64,000 nucleotides of DNA from Peteryoungia rhizophila (GTDB taxonomy: Bacteria; Pseudomonadota; Alphaproteobacteria; Rhizobiales; Rhizobiaceae), in contig NZ_STGT01000002.1 in assembly GCF_004912145.1 (NCBI RefSeq), positions 806,001 through 870,000 on the forward strand, in the 5' to 3' direction. Under the pieces are notes generated by a model. That model saw nothing but the letters and a program-made list of their open reading frames with translations, ran no database searches and was not told the origin of the DNA. The position numbers were made by a program, and so were the translations under genes. Below, piece after piece: positions 7,877-17,786 of the stretch; positions within the stretch are counted from its first letter, which is position 1; each line of letters begins with the position of its first letter.

Positions 7877-8860
7877 TCAGGCGCCGAGTGCCTCGCGGCC
7901 ATGCGGCGCCATCAGGTCCTCATCGGGACCAACCGGCACGACGCCGGTCGGATTGATCATGGTATGGCTGCGATAGTAGTGGTGCTTGATGTGGCGCATC
8001 TCGACCGTCTCGGCGATGCCAGGCGTCTGGTAGAGGTCGCGCAGGTAGCCCGACAATGCCGGATAGTCGGCGATGCGGCGGATGTTGCACTTGAAGTGGC
8101 CGACATAGACGGGGTCGAAACGCACGAGCGTGGTGAAGAGGCGCCAGTCGGCCTCCGTCATGCGGGTGCCAAAGAGATAGCGCTGCGTCGACAGGCGTTC
8201 CTCCAGCCAGTCCAGCGTCTCGAACAGCGGGTAGACGGCGCTTTCATAGGCCTCCTGCGTTGTGGCGAAGCCGGCCTTGTAGACGCCGTTGTTGACGGTG
8301 TCGTAGATGCGCTGGTTGACCTTGTCGATATCGGCGTGCAGGTCTTGCGGGTGCATGTCGAGGGTCGAGCCGGTCAGATGATCAAAGGCCGAGTTGAACA
8401 TGCGGATGATCTCGGAACTCTCGTTCGAGACGATCGTGCCCTGCTGCTTGTCCCAAAGGACGGGCACCGTGACCCGTCCCGAGAAGGTGGGGTCGGCCTT
8501 GACGTAGACCTGCCAGAGAAAATCCGAGCCGAAGAGATGGTCGGGTGTGGCGCCGTCGCGGTCGTGAAATTCCCAGCCGTTCGACAGCATGAGCGGATCG
8601 ACCACCGAGACCGAGATCATGTCTTCGAGGCCCTTCAAGGCGCGGAAGATCAGCGTGCGATGCGCCCAGGGGCAGGCATAGGAGACGTAGAGGTGATAGC
8701 GGCCGGCCTCGGCCTTGAAGCCGCTCTTGCCCGTGGGGCCAGCGGAGCCGTCCGCCGTCACCCAGTTGCGAAAGCTCGAATCGGCGCGCTTGAAATGCCC
8801 GGAGGTCGATTTCGTGTCATACCAGACGTCTTGCCAGACGCCATCCACCAGTCTGCCCAT
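7877..8860 (-). CDS. yqjG: glutathionyl-hydroquinone reductase (xi-class glutathione S-transferase)
   Basis: A 327-residue protein of the YqjG/PcpF/ECM4 group, which removes glutathione from glutathionyl-hydroquinones. The catalytic Cys63 lies in YACPWAHRT, and the family-typical N-terminal GRLVDGVWQDVWYDTK and the DWLEERL..RYLFG C-terminal helical domain segment are present. The ATG at 8860 gives the normal N-terminus; a GTG two codons upstream is less likely. It converges with the Nudix gene with 3 bases between stops. The role is quinone detoxification in the cytoplasm. Confidence 0.92.
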   Translation of the reverse strand: MGRLVDGVWQDVWYDTKSTSGHFKRADSSFRNWVTADGSAGPTGKSGFKAEAGRYHLYVSYACPWAHRTLIFRALKGLEDMISVSVVDPLMLSNGWEFHDRDGATPDHLFGSDFLWQVYVKADPTFSGRVTVPVLWDKQQGTIVSNESSEIIRMFNSAFDHLTGSTLDMHPQDLHADIDKVNQRIYDTVNNGVYKAGFATTQEAYESAVYPLFETLDWLEERLSTQRYLFGTRMTEADWRLFTTLVRFDPVYVGHFKCNIRRIADYPALSGYLRDLYQTPGIAETVEMRHIKHHYYRSHTMINPTGVVPVGPDEDLMAPHGREALGA

Positions 8861-9108
8861 GGTCACTTCCTCATCGTTTCAACTTGCCCCGGAAGATACG
8901 GCGATCCGCCGCGATTGCGAGGGGTGATGGGATGAACAGTGCGTTTTCCGTTGGACGAGCGGAAATTTTGCTGCTATCGGAACCAAGCTCAAGATTTGAA
9001 GGCCCCGATGACCATTACACGGAACCCACGACGACGCTGAAGCTCTCGAACGCACCTCTCCGGTGCGCGTGAACCCTATCGCTGTCTGTCATCTGGTTTC
9101 GGTCATCC

Positions 9109-9669
9109 ATGTTTCACTCTGGCCTTGTCTACCTCACCGAGGATGCGTCGCACGACGCTGCCATCGAACTCATCAACGAAGAAGCCTTTGGTCCCGGCCG
9201 GCACACACGTGCCGCGGCGCGCATCCGCGAGCAGGGGGCGCATGACCTGACGCTCTCCTTCATCTGCACCGACAATGGCGAGACGATCGCTTCCGTGCGC
9301 ATGACGCCGGTTCTGGCCGGGGCTGTGAAGGGGCATCTGCTCGGGCCGCTGGCCGTGCGCCCCTCCCACAAGAACCGGGGCATCGGCCGCGAACTCGTCC
9401 GGATCGCCATCGAGGCGGCAAGGCGCAAGGGTTCCGAAGGTGTCATCCTGATCGGTGATCCTCCCTATTACATGCCGCTCGGCTTTGAGAAGGTGGCTTA
9501 CCAGGCGCTCGATTTTCCGGGGCCGGTCGATCCGAATCGGGTGCTGGTGGTGCCGTTGGTGGGTGACGTGCATGACAGGCTGAAGGGTGTGATCGCCTGG
9601 CGGGACTGCAAGGCGCAGCCGGTGGAAGCTGCGCCCGCATTGAAGACTGTTCAGAAGGTCGCGGTGTAA
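9109..9669 (+). CDS. GNAT family N-acetyltransferase (YhbS-like)
   Basis: A 186-residue GNAT-fold protein. The acetyl-CoA-binding motif is visible as LAVRPSHKNRGIGRELV near residues 82-98, and the conserved YYMPLGFEKV segment is typical of the predicted YhbS-like acetyltransferases. The substrate is unknown. The last 19 bases overlap the convergent metallo-beta-lactamase gene (9651-9669). The 248 bases upstream separate it from the divergent reductase and show nothing else I can name. Confidence 0.85.
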   Translation: MFHSGLVYLTEDASHDAAIELINEEAFGPGRHTRAAARIREQGAHDLTLSFICTDNGETIASVRMTPVLAGAVKGHLLGPLAVRPSHKNRGIGRELVRIAIEAARRKGSEGVILIGDPPYYMPLGFEKVAYQALDFPGPVDPNRVLVVPLVGDVHDRLKGVIAWRDCKAQPVEAAPALKTVQKVAV

Positions 9670-10625
9670 GCCACCGGAACCCAGTCGTAATTCGTTTCGT
9701 CGCGACGGACATGGCCGATACCCGGGAAGGCGTGATGAGCGCCGGCGACCAGATATTTCTGATCGGCCGCCTCCGCAAAGGCGATTGCGCGGGTCTTGGC
9801 CGCCTCACTCTGGTCGACGTCGAATTCGACGGTCACATCCGGGCGGTCGAACTGCAGGATGTCGCCATGGGCAATGTCGCCCCAGAAGACGATTTTCTCT
9901 CCCTTGCTCTCGACGGTGATCGCACTGTGGCCAGGCGTATGACCGGGGCGGAAGACAGAGCCGAAACCGGGCAGTGGTGCGGCATTGTTGGCGAAGGTTC
10001 GAAGCTTGCCGGCCTCGACATAGGGGCCGACGCATTGCTCGGCCTGGAGGACCTGAGGGCCGAGTGCGGCATCTGCCCTCGTCTTTTCATCCGCTTTCAG
10101 CCAGAAGTCCGCTTCCCGCTCGTTCACATGCAGGGTCGCATTTTCGAAGACGCGTTTGCCATCCGCGACGAGGCCGCCCGAATGGTCGGCATGGATGTGG
10201 GTGAGAATGACTTCGTCGATCTGCGAGGGCTCGTAGCCGGACGCCTTGATGTTGGCGACGAGCTTGCCGAGGGCAGCCCCCATCAGAGTTCCCGTGCCAG
10301 CATCGATCAGCACCAGTCGCTCACCGGTGTTGACGAGATAGGCATTGACCGAAACCTCGGTCGGGTTCGACTGGAAGTGGTTGGCGAGATGGGCTTCGGC
10401 TTCGCTTTCCTCGATCTGTTCATAGATCTTGGCCATCGGCAGCTTCACCGTGCCGTCGGAGAGGGCGGTGATCTCATAATCGCCCAGACGTAGTCGATAA
10501 TAGTTCGGCGCTTGCATGCCGACCATCGGCGCCTTTGCGAGCGCCGCTACGGGTAGGCTGGTTATGGCTCCGGCGGCGAGTGCCAGGCCGGCGGTGTTTT
10601 TCAGGAGTGAACGGCGGGTCTGCAT
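9651..10625 (-). CDS. Tat-exported MBL-fold metallohydrolase
   Basis: A 324-residue protein starting QTRRSLLKNTAGLALAAG: a twin-arginine signal with hydrophobic core, so it should be folded with its metals and exported to the periplasm. The metallo-beta-lactamase metal site is clear in THIHADHSGG (~residue 138-146) and the later GHTPGHSA histidine motif. This lineage includes quorum-quenching lactonase-like and other hydrolases; the substrate is not known. The ATG at 10625 is set by the Tat signal. It is divergent from the LysR regulator (93 bases), the classical arrangement for a LysR-controlled gene. Confidence 0.88.
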   Translation of the reverse strand: MQTRRSLLKNTAGLALAAGAITSLPVAALAKAPMVGMQAPNYYRLRLGDYEITALSDGTVKLPMAKIYEQIEESEAEAHLANHFQSNPTEVSVNAYLVNTGERLVLIDAGTGTLMGAALGKLVANIKASGYEPSQIDEVILTHIHADHSGGLVADGKRVFENATLHVNEREADFWLKADEKTRADAALGPQVLQAEQCVGPYVEAGKLRTFANNAAPLPGFGSVFRPGHTPGHSAITVESKGEKIVFWGDIAHGDILQFDRPDVTVEFDVDQSEAAKTRAIAFAEAADQKYLVAGAHHAFPGIGHVRRDETNYDWVPVAYTATF

Positions 10626-10718
10626 GGCAGGCTCCAGATCTTGAGTGGCATGGGGTCTTGGAAAGGACCTGGACCAGACGTATGTATCGGTCTTCCAGCA
10701 ATCAAATCGATCCGGATC

Positions 10719-11678
10719 ATGACCACTATCGATCATTTCAATCTGCGCTCTTTCGACCTCAACCTGCTCGTCGCCTTCGATGCGCTGATGAGCGAAGGGA
10801 GCGTGACCAAGGCGGCACGGCGGCTGAAGATCCAGCAACCGGCGATGAGCCATTCGCTCTCCACCTTGCGCATCCTCTTGCAGGACGAATTGTTCATCCG
10901 CGTCGGACAGGTCATGCAGCCGACAGCCAGGGCGCGCAGCCTGGCGGTTCCGGTACGCCAGGCCCTGAGGCAGGCGCAACTGGCGCTGACGGGCGGCCCT
11001 GCTTTCGATCCGGCAATCGAGGAGCGCACCTTCCGGATCGCCATGTCGCCGGAAATCGAGCTATTGATGATGCCGGACCTGACGGCGCGGCTGCGCAGGC
11101 TCGCACCCGGTATCAAGCTGCTGGCCCGCGTTTTCCCTTATGAGGCCGTCGCGCCCTCTCTCGAGGACGGGCGGATCGACCTCGCCGTCGGCTGCACCTA
11201 TTCGAAGACCGGCCGCCGCTCCTTCGAGGTCCTCTACGAATCTGAGGTTGCCTGTTGCTACAACCGGGACCTTCACGACCTGTCTGGAGAGGTGGGCCTC
11301 GAGGCCTATCTGGCGGCCCAGCATGTGGTCATCTCGCAGAATGAAAGCCTGCAGGGGTGTATCAAGGACGCGTTGGAGATCGCGGGCATCGAGCTCGACA
11401 TCGTCATGGCGGCGCCAGGCTTCATGTCGGTTCTCGACGCTGCGCGGACCAGTCCGGTCATCGCGACCGTGCCCCGGCGGGTTGCCGAGCGTTATGGCGC
11501 CTTGCTCGGCTTGGCGGTCAGCTCCGTGCCGGTGAGCCTCAGCTTGCCGCCCGCCGCCATGGTCTGGGCGAGCCATGCCGACAGCGATCCGGCAGGCTCC
11601 TGGTTGCGACAGCAGGTTCGAGAGTGCCTGGCGAGTGCCACGGTCGCAGGCGAAGGTCTGGGCCTTCAGGTCGCCTGA
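10719..11678 (+). CDS. LysR family transcriptional regulator
   Basis: A 319-residue LysR protein with an N-terminal winged helix-turn-helix (AFDALMSEGSVTKAARRL...QPAMSHSLSTLR) and a C-terminal substrate-binding domain. The DLNLLVAFDAL opening resembles the NodD/LinR-like branch. The ATG at 10719 is chosen as it begins nine residues before the FDLNLL segment. It is divergent from the Tat-exported MBL-fold hydrolase, its likely target, with the shared operator expected in 10626-10718. Its last 13 bases overlap the convergent acetyltransferase gene. The inducer is unknown. Confidence 0.9.
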   Translation: MTTIDHFNLRSFDLNLLVAFDALMSEGSVTKAARRLKIQQPAMSHSLSTLRILLQDELFIRVGQVMQPTARARSLAVPVRQALRQAQLALTGGPAFDPAIEERTFRIAMSPEIELLMMPDLTARLRRLAPGIKLLARVFPYEAVAPSLEDGRIDLAVGCTYSKTGRRSFEVLYESEVACCYNRDLHDLSGEVGLEAYLAAQHVVISQNESLQGCIKDALEIAGIELDIVMAAPGFMSVLDAARTSPVIATVPRRVAERYGALLGLAVSSVPVSLSLPPAAMVWASHADSDPAGSWLRQQVRECLASATVAGEGLGLQVA

Positions 11679-12118
11679 GATCCTCTGTCGGCTTGGTCCT
11701 CGAAGCGCTTGATCAGCCAGCAGATATCGAGCCCGCGGGTGAAGTTCTCGATGCAGCCGAAGACCTGGTAGCCGGCACGCTCATAGGCGCGGCAGGCAAC
11801 CGGGTTGATCGTGTCGATATAGGCACCGATGCAGCCGCGTCTCTTCGCCTCCTCTTCGGCAATTGTCAGCAATTGCCCGGCGAGGCCTCGTCCCCGCAGG
11901 CGCTCCGGCACGAAGAGCAATTCCACATAAAGCCAGCCACGCCCGGTATAACCAGTGAGACCGCCATCAACCGCTCCGTCGTCTGCGGTGATCGGGATGA
12001 AGAGGTCTCGCCGGTCGGTCGGGCCGAGCAGGGTGTCGTTGTGGGCCTTGATGCCGGAGAGGATGGCGTCCCGGGCGGTTTCGGAAAGTGTGTCGGTGAG
12101 GGTGAGGGGGCTGGTCAT
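11666..12118 (-). CDS. GNAT family N-acetyltransferase
   Basis: A 150-residue GNAT protein. The acetyl-CoA pyrophosphate-binding motif is VPERLRGRGLAGQLL near residues 70-84, and the C-terminal half has the NPVACRAYERAGYQVFG segment that is typical of the family. Substrate unknown. The ATG at 12118 has GTGAGGG-like purine-rich sequence upstream. It overlaps the end of the lysR gene by 13 bases on the opposite strand. Confidence 0.85.
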   Translation of the reverse strand: MTSPLTLTDTLSETARDAILSGIKAHNDTLLGPTDRRDLFIPITADDGAVDGGLTGYTGRGWLYVELLFVPERLRGRGLAGQLLTIAEEEAKRRGCIGAYIDTINPVACRAYERAGYQVFGCIENFTRGLDICWLIKRFEDQADRGSQAT

Positions 12119-12335
12119 GGAGGAAAGCTAGGAGAGGACAGCTGGGTTGTCGAGGTCACCGTGGCGGCTTATCGCGTCGTTCTCGATACGACCGGGCGAT
12201 TGTCAGACCTTCCGCTATGTGAGGCGTCGCTCACACCTGTCCTCGTCGACGTCCTTTCGTTGAAAGCACCTTGGCCCGCAGCCGAATATGCTAGATCTGG
12301 TCCGTTCAGCGACCAATCTCGCGGTGAAAATTGTG

Positions 12336-12848
12336 ATGTTTCCAATACCGACCCTGACGACCTCTCGCCTCATCCTGCGTCCCATGCGGATTGAAGACTG
12401 GCCCTCCTACCGTCAACTCATGTCGACCGAACGCGCCCGGTTCATGGGTGGGCCGTTCTCCGAGGCGGTCGCCTGGGGCATGTTTTGCAGCGATCATGCC
12501 CAGTGGGACCTGTTCGGTTGCGGTGCACTGATGATCGATGATCAGGCGACGGGCGCATGTGTGGGGCAGGTGGGCATCAATGCAGGACCGCTGTTTCCCG
12601 AGTGGGAACTGGGGTGGTTCGTCTATCCTGAGTTCGAAGGACGGGGCTATGCGCATGAGGCGGCCAAGGCGCTGCTTCAATGGGCGAAAGAGGTTCGACG
12701 GCTACCGAGCCTTGTCAGCTATGTCGATGCTGACAATGTGAGATCGTCAGCGCTTGCGATGCGGCTGGGTGCCGTTCTGGACGGAAATGCCGCGCGGCCT
12801 GCGCCCGGGGACCTGGTCTATCGCCATTATCCCGGGGTGTCAGGCTAG
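12336..12848 (+). CDS. GNAT family N-acetyltransferase (RimJ/RimL-like)
   Basis: A 170-residue protein opening PTLTTSRLILRPMRIEDW, the hallmark of the Acetyltransf_3 (RimJ/RimL-like) group that acetylates protein N-termini or small amines. The cofactor motif is VYPEFEGRGYAHEAAKAL near residue 95, followed by the conserved DNVRSSALAMRLGA. The ATG at 12336 is chosen over an upstream ATG at 12288 because the family begins just before the TSRL motif. It is the third GNAT gene within 4 kb, but sequences differ too much for a recent duplication. Confidence 0.85.
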   Translation: MFPIPTLTTSRLILRPMRIEDWPSYRQLMSTERARFMGGPFSEAVAWGMFCSDHAQWDLFGCGALMIDDQATGACVGQVGINAGPLFPEWELGWFVYPEFEGRGYAHEAAKALLQWAKEVRRLPSLVSYVDADNVRSSALAMRLGAVLDGNAARPAPGDLVYRHYPGVSG

Positions 12849-12889
12849 GCGCTGCCCATTGGGCTAACCGCCAGAGGATCGACTGACGC

Positions 12890-14959
12890 TCACCGCCCCT
12901 CGCGCCACCACATGGCGGAGACCGCGAGCAGCAAGATTCCCAGCCCAGCAAAACCTGCAAACAGCGGCAGTGTATTGACACCCTTAAGCACGGTTTCGTC
13001 GGTCAGGCGGATCAGCATGCGGCGGTCGTCGGCGACGCGGACTTCGCCGCGCACGGGCAGGATGTCGGGAATGCGGATCGAGCTTTCGCCGTTGTCGAGG
13101 CGGGTGGTGAGGCCTCGCGTTTCCTCGCTGATGGGGCCAAGTGTGTCGGTGGTCGAGATCATGGCCCGGAATTCGGGGGCATCGACGGCGCCGACATGGA
13201 CCAGCGTCGAGAACTCGCCATTGGTGATGGTGAAGAGGCCTGTTTCTGTCATGCGGCGCTCGCCGCGATAGAGGCCGGGCTGGATTTCCGAGAGGTTCAG
13301 CGCGATCGTTTCGCCCGAGGGAGTGGTGATCGTGGCGGGGCCGGGGGCGTCGCCGATGGTCTGGCGGGTCACTTCCAGCGTGCGGCCGGTGGCGCGGGCC
13401 TTCAGCGCCTCTTCCTCGAGTTCCGGTTCCTTCATCAGCCAGTGCGCAATGCGGCGATAGAGCGAGACATGCGGGCCGCCGCCTTCGAAGCCACGCGCCC
13501 AGAGCCAGCCCTGGTCGGAGAGCAGCATGGCAACGCGGCCCTCCTCGGCGCGGTTCAACACGAGCAACGGCCGATCGCCGTCGCCGGTCATGACGGTTTC
13601 GCCATCGGTGCGGCCCACATCGACGCTGCGGAACCAGCGGCCCCATTGCGGCGGCTCGACGGCCGAGCCATCAAGGCCACGGGTGACCGGGTGGCGCTTG
13701 CCCTGGTCGGAGAGGCGTGGATAAAAGCCCGCCTGATGCACGTCGCCGGTCGGGGTGGCGGGCAGAACAGACGATAGCGGGGTGAGTGCGATCGAATCCT
13801 GGCCGGCATGTTCCGGGCCTGCGGCAATCAACAGGGCGCCGCCATTGTTCACATATTCGGCGATGTAGTCGTAATAGAGGATCGGCAGCACGCCGCGATG
13901 CTGGTAGCGGTCGAAGATGATCAGGTCGAAATCATTGATCTTTTCGACGAAGAGCTCGCGGGTCGGGAAGGCGATCAGCGACAATTCGTTGATCGGCGTG
14001 CCGTCCTGCTTTTCCGGCGGACGCAGGATGGTGAAATGCACGAGGTCGACCGAGGCGTCTGATTTCAGCAGGTTGCGCCAGGCGCGCTCGCCGGCATGCG
14101 GCTCGCCCGAGACCAGCAGCACGCGCAGGTTCTGGCGGATGCCCTCGATCAGGTGGATGGCGCGGTTGTTGACATCGGTGACTTCGCCCGGTGTCGCGGC
14201 GACCGAAAATTCCAGCACATTGTTGCCGCCGCGCGGCACGCGGAAGGCAAACGAGGTCTCATTGCCGGGGACGGCCGGGACCACACCGAGGTCCTCGCCA
14301 TTCATCTTGACCGAGACGTCTGCCGGCTGGTTCGAGGCTTCGCCGTCATCGAAGACCCGGAAGGTGAGTTCCTGTTCCTCATCGACAATGCCGAAGCGGG
14401 GCGCGCGCAGGATTTCAATGCGGCGGTCGAATTCATCCGCCTTGCCGGTGATGAGGGAATGGACCGGCGCGTCGAAGGGCAGCGCCTGGTTTTCACCGGG
14501 GATGTCATGCACCTGGCCGTCGGTCACGAAAATCGCCCCGCCGACACGGGCCGGCGGCACGTCTGTAGTTGCGGCGGCCAAGGCTTCGAAGAGCTTTGTC
14601 GAGGGCGCGTCGCTGTCGCCGGGATCCGTGACCTCGACGATGCGTGGCTCGATGTTCGGGAAGCGGCCGAGGCGTTCGCGGATGCCTTGCAGAGCCTGAT
14701 CGGTCTCATCGGCGCGACCGGCAATCTGCTGGCTCTGGCTGCGATCGACGATGACGGGCACGACCGTTGTCAACGGATCCCGTTCTTCCTGTAGTAACAG
14801 AGGGTTGGCAAGCGCGGCCAAGACGGCGATTGAAGCCGCGAGGCGGATGGCCGTGCCGCGCACGCTGCGCAGGAAGCCGAGGGCCGAGAGCACGACCGCC
14901 AGCACGGCGAGAAGGCCGATGGCGATCCAGGGGATGAAGGGGGCGAATTCGAGCGTCAT
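12890..14959 (-). CDS. membrane-anchored amidotransferase-like/vWA-like protein, last gene of the moxR cluster
   Basis: A 689-residue protein with two N-terminal membrane segments (~residues 7-28 and 37-55), a large soluble region and one C-terminal segment (~665-683). The middle has a class I glutamine-amidotransferase-like (ThuA/GATase fold) stretch, including the FDLIIFDRYQ and GGALLIAAG segments, and no catalytic Cys is evident. Such proteins close MoxR-DUF58-DUF4159 operons in alphaproteobacteria; their biochemical role is not established. It starts 4 bases after the stop of the DUF4159 gene, so all four genes should be one transcript. Confidence 0.75.
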   Translation of the reverse strand: MTLEFAPFIPWIAIGLLAVLAVVLSALGFLRSVRGTAIRLAASIAVLAALANPLLLQEERDPLTTVVPVIVDRSQSQQIAGRADETDQALQGIRERLGRFPNIEPRIVEVTDPGDSDAPSTKLFEALAAATTDVPPARVGGAIFVTDGQVHDIPGENQALPFDAPVHSLITGKADEFDRRIEILRAPRFGIVDEEQELTFRVFDDGEASNQPADVSVKMNGEDLGVVPAVPGNETSFAFRVPRGGNNVLEFSVAATPGEVTDVNNRAIHLIEGIRQNLRVLLVSGEPHAGERAWRNLLKSDASVDLVHFTILRPPEKQDGTPINELSLIAFPTRELFVEKINDFDLIIFDRYQHRGVLPILYYDYIAEYVNNGGALLIAAGPEHAGQDSIALTPLSSVLPATPTGDVHQAGFYPRLSDQGKRHPVTRGLDGSAVEPPQWGRWFRSVDVGRTDGETVMTGDGDRPLLVLNRAEEGRVAMLLSDQGWLWARGFEGGGPHVSLYRRIAHWLMKEPELEEEALKARATGRTLEVTRQTIGDAPGPATITTPSGETIALNLSEIQPGLYRGERRMTETGLFTITNGEFSTLVHVGAVDAPEFRAMISTTDTLGPISEETRGLTTRLDNGESSIRIPDILPVRGEVRVADDRRMLIRLTDETVLKGVNTLPLFAGFAGLGILLLAVSAMWWREGR

Positions 14960-14963
14960 GGTC

Positions 14964-17786
14964 TCACTGCCCCAGTCGTTCGAGCAGGGCAGGCACATGG
15001 ACCTGGTCTGCCTTGTAGTTGCCGGTCAGCATATACATCATGATGTTGACGCCGGAGCGGAAAGACATTTCACGCTGCATTTCGTCGGCGGGCACGACCG
15101 GCAGCACGCTTGCGCCATTCGCATCGATCGCCCAGGCGCCCAGAAGGTCGTTGCCGGTGATCATGATCGGCGTCACGCCATCGCCGGAAGAGGCAACCGC
15201 GCTGTTGCTCGACTGGGCTTCCTGACGGGATTCGACCCAGAGCGGGCTGCCGCTGTATCGGCCCGGAAAACCCTGCAGCAGGTAGAAAGCGCGGGTCAGC
15301 ACGTGGTCGGAGGGAACAGGCTCCAGCGGCGGAATGTCGATATTGGCGAGGATCGCCTGCAGGCGTTCGCCATTGGGTGAGGAGCTTGCGTCATTGCCGA
15401 GCATCGAGCCCTGGTCGCGCGTGTCGAAGAGCACGGTGCCGCCGGCGCGCATGTAAGCGTCGATACGGCTGATGGCGGCCGCCGACGGCATGGGGGCGGA
15501 GGCCGAGATCGGCCAGAAGATGATCGGGTAGAAGGAAAGCTCGTCTTGCGAGATGTCGACGCCAACAGGCGGCTCTGGCTCGAGCGTCGTGCGGTAGGTG
15601 AGGAAGTCGGTGAGGCCGGCGAGACCCTGTTCGGAGATACGGTCGACATCCTGCTCGCCGGTGATGACATAGGCGAGATGCGTGTTATCGAGGCGTTCGA
15701 GGATCTGTTCGTCGCCGGGCTTGGCATCGGCCGACTGGGCAAGCGCTTGACCCGGAGCGGTGAAGACGCCGAGGGCGAGAGCCAGTGCCAGGATTGTGGC
15801 GGCGGCGGCCGGCGCACGCTTCGGCATGCGGGAGAAGGCGCCGCCCATGAAGAGCACGATCAGGCTGTCGACGACGAGGAGCAGGAAGGCGAGCGTCAGC
15901 AGACCGGGCTTCATCGGTGTCGCGGCGGTGCCGGCCATGGGGTCTCTGGTCACGGTGAGGCCTGTTGGAGATGGTAGCGGGCGGAGCGTCGTCTCTGATG
16001 GCAGGAGGTTCAAGGCAGTAAAGCCGTCCTCGGTGCCGTAAAGGCCAGGCGGGTTGTCGAAGGTGGCGGCTTCCGGACGGTCCGCGCCGAGCGGGAGCGG
16101 CTTTGCAGTGCCGGTTTCTGTCGTCAGGGCACCACGCTCGTTGAGAAGGCGGAAGGGTGGGAGCGAGGGGGCGGTCGATTGGCTGCCTTCTGCCTCGGCA
16201 GCACCGACGCGGGTGAGCTGGACGATTCGGCGGAGCATTTCGACGAAGGTGCCTGATATCGGCAGGTCGGACCAAGTGGCTTCGGCGCTGACATGGAAGA
16301 GCACGATGCGGCCGGCGCCGTTGTCCTCGACGGTCACGAGCGGTGTACCGTCGGCAAGGCTCGCCCAGGTGCGGGCGGCGAGGTCCGGCGTCGGTTCGGC
16401 GAGAACCTGGCGCTTGACGAGGATGCCTTCGGCGCGCGGCATGCCGGCGAAGGGCCCGAAACTGGGGAAATCGGCAAGCGGCTGCGGCTCAGCCCAGGAG
16501 AGGGCGCCGCCAAGCGCGCGTTCGCCCTGACGCAGGATGACGGGCACCAGCGGATCGTCTGAGGGGGCGGCGGCAAGACGGGGGCCGGCAAAGCGGATCA
16601 GCGTGCCGCCGCGGTTGATCCAGGCCTGGAGCGGATCATAGACATCGGCGGGCAGGCGGCCGACATCGGCGAGCACGAGGGCGGACGGATTCTGGTTGAG
16701 GATCTCAGGAATGGCGACAGCAAGGTCGGTCTGACCGGGTTTGACCACGTCGGCATAGGGGCCAAGCGCGCGTTCGATATAGTAGAGCGGCGACAGCAGC
16801 GGCTGGAAGCCGTCACCGCTGTCGCCGGAGACGAGGGCGACCTTGCGGCGACGGAAGCCATCATCGAGCAGGTGCGTGGCGCCGGCCGAGCCGATGCCTG
16901 ATATCGACAGGCGGGCGAAATCATTGCGCAGCTCGAAGGGGGCAGCGATCTCGCCGGAGGCTTCACGGGTGCCTGCTGCGAAGTCGACCTGACCGGAGGC
17001 GATGACGCGACCCTGGCGGTCCTGGGCATCGACGATGAGGCTGCGAGGTTCGGAGGCATTGAGGCGCGAGAGGGTGACGGTGAGCGCATCCGAGCCGTTA
17101 TTGGCGCCGGTGATGGCAACACTTGCAGCACCATCGCCTTCGACTATGCGGAATTCGGCAGGCGAGAGACTGGCGAGGTCCGTCAGGAAAGGGTCTTCGG
17201 CGTCACGGGCAATTCCGTCGGAGACATAGGTCAGCGTGCCGGGGCGTTCCGATGAAAAAGTGGTGCGCAGGGCTTCGATGGTTCTGGCCCGATCGGGACG
17301 AAGTGGGCGCGGGGTGGCGGCTGCGAGCTTTTCGAGCGCGACGGCGCCAGTTCCAGGGATCGCGTCATGCGTGGCATCTGCCGTGAAGACGATCGAGACG
17401 GGCAGGCTGCGGTCGGCGGCATCGCCGATCAGGGCGGTCGCAGTCTCGACCCGGCGTTCCCAGTCGCCGACGGTTGCCCAGCCATTGTCAACGACGAGCA
17501 GCAGCGGGCCATCGCCGGAGAGGGTGGCATTGCGCGGATTGAGCACGGGATCGGCGAGCGCGAAGATGACGATCGCGGCCATCAGCATGCGCAGGAGCGT
17601 CAGCCACCACGGGCTTTTCGATGGCGTTTCCTCACGCTTCAACACGCCGGCCAGGATCTTGAGCGGCGGGAAGACTTCCGCCTTCGGGCGTGGCGGGGTG
17701 AGCTTCAGCAACCACCAGATCAGCGGCAGAGCTGCGAGGGCACCGAGAATGGCGGGGGCGCCGAAGGCCAAGGGGATACCGAACAT
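14964..17786 (-). CDS. BatA-like N-terminus plus DUF4159 membrane protein
   Basis: A 940-residue protein. The N-terminal ~80 residues (FGAPAILGALAALPLIWWLLK...) are the aerotolerance-regulator BatA-type membrane module, followed by a vWA-like region (LLLVVDNGWATVGDW) without a complete MIDAS motif. A second membrane segment lies near residue 645-690, and the last ~220 residues match DUF4159 (the SFYPIIFWPIS and GGTVLFDTRD segments). Its start overlaps the DUF58 stop by one base (TGATG), so translation is coupled. It probably works with the MoxR ATPase and DUF58 protein on an envelope assembly or stress function. Confidence 0.85.
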   Translation of the reverse strand: MFGIPLAFGAPAILGALAALPLIWWLLKLTPPRPKAEVFPPLKILAGVLKREETPSKSPWWLTLLRMLMAAIVIFALADPVLNPRNATLSGDGPLLLVVDNGWATVGDWERRVETATALIGDAADRSLPVSIVFTADATHDAIPGTGAVALEKLAAATPRPLRPDRARTIEALRTTFSSERPGTLTYVSDGIARDAEDPFLTDLASLSPAEFRIVEGDGAASVAITGANNGSDALTVTLSRLNASEPRSLIVDAQDRQGRVIASGQVDFAAGTREASGEIAAPFELRNDFARLSISGIGSAGATHLLDDGFRRRKVALVSGDSGDGFQPLLSPLYYIERALGPYADVVKPGQTDLAVAIPEILNQNPSALVLADVGRLPADVYDPLQAWINRGGTLIRFAGPRLAAAPSDDPLVPVILRQGERALGGALSWAEPQPLADFPSFGPFAGMPRAEGILVKRQVLAEPTPDLAARTWASLADGTPLVTVEDNGAGRIVLFHVSAEATWSDLPISGTFVEMLRRIVQLTRVGAAEAEGSQSTAPSLPPFRLLNERGALTTETGTAKPLPLGADRPEAATFDNPPGLYGTEDGFTALNLLPSETTLRPLPSPTGLTVTRDPMAGTAATPMKPGLLTLAFLLLVVDSLIVLFMGGAFSRMPKRAPAAAATILALALALGVFTAPGQALAQSADAKPGDEQILERLDNTHLAYVITGEQDVDRISEQGLAGLTDFLTYRTTLEPEPPVGVDISQDELSFYPIIFWPISASAPMPSAAAISRIDAYMRAGGTVLFDTRDQGSMLGNDASSSPNGERLQAILANIDIPPLEPVPSDHVLTRAFYLLQGFPGRYSGSPLWVESRQEAQSSNSAVASSGDGVTPIMITGNDLLGAWAIDANGASVLPVVPADEMQREMSFRSGVNIMMYMLTGNYKADQVHVPALLERLGQ

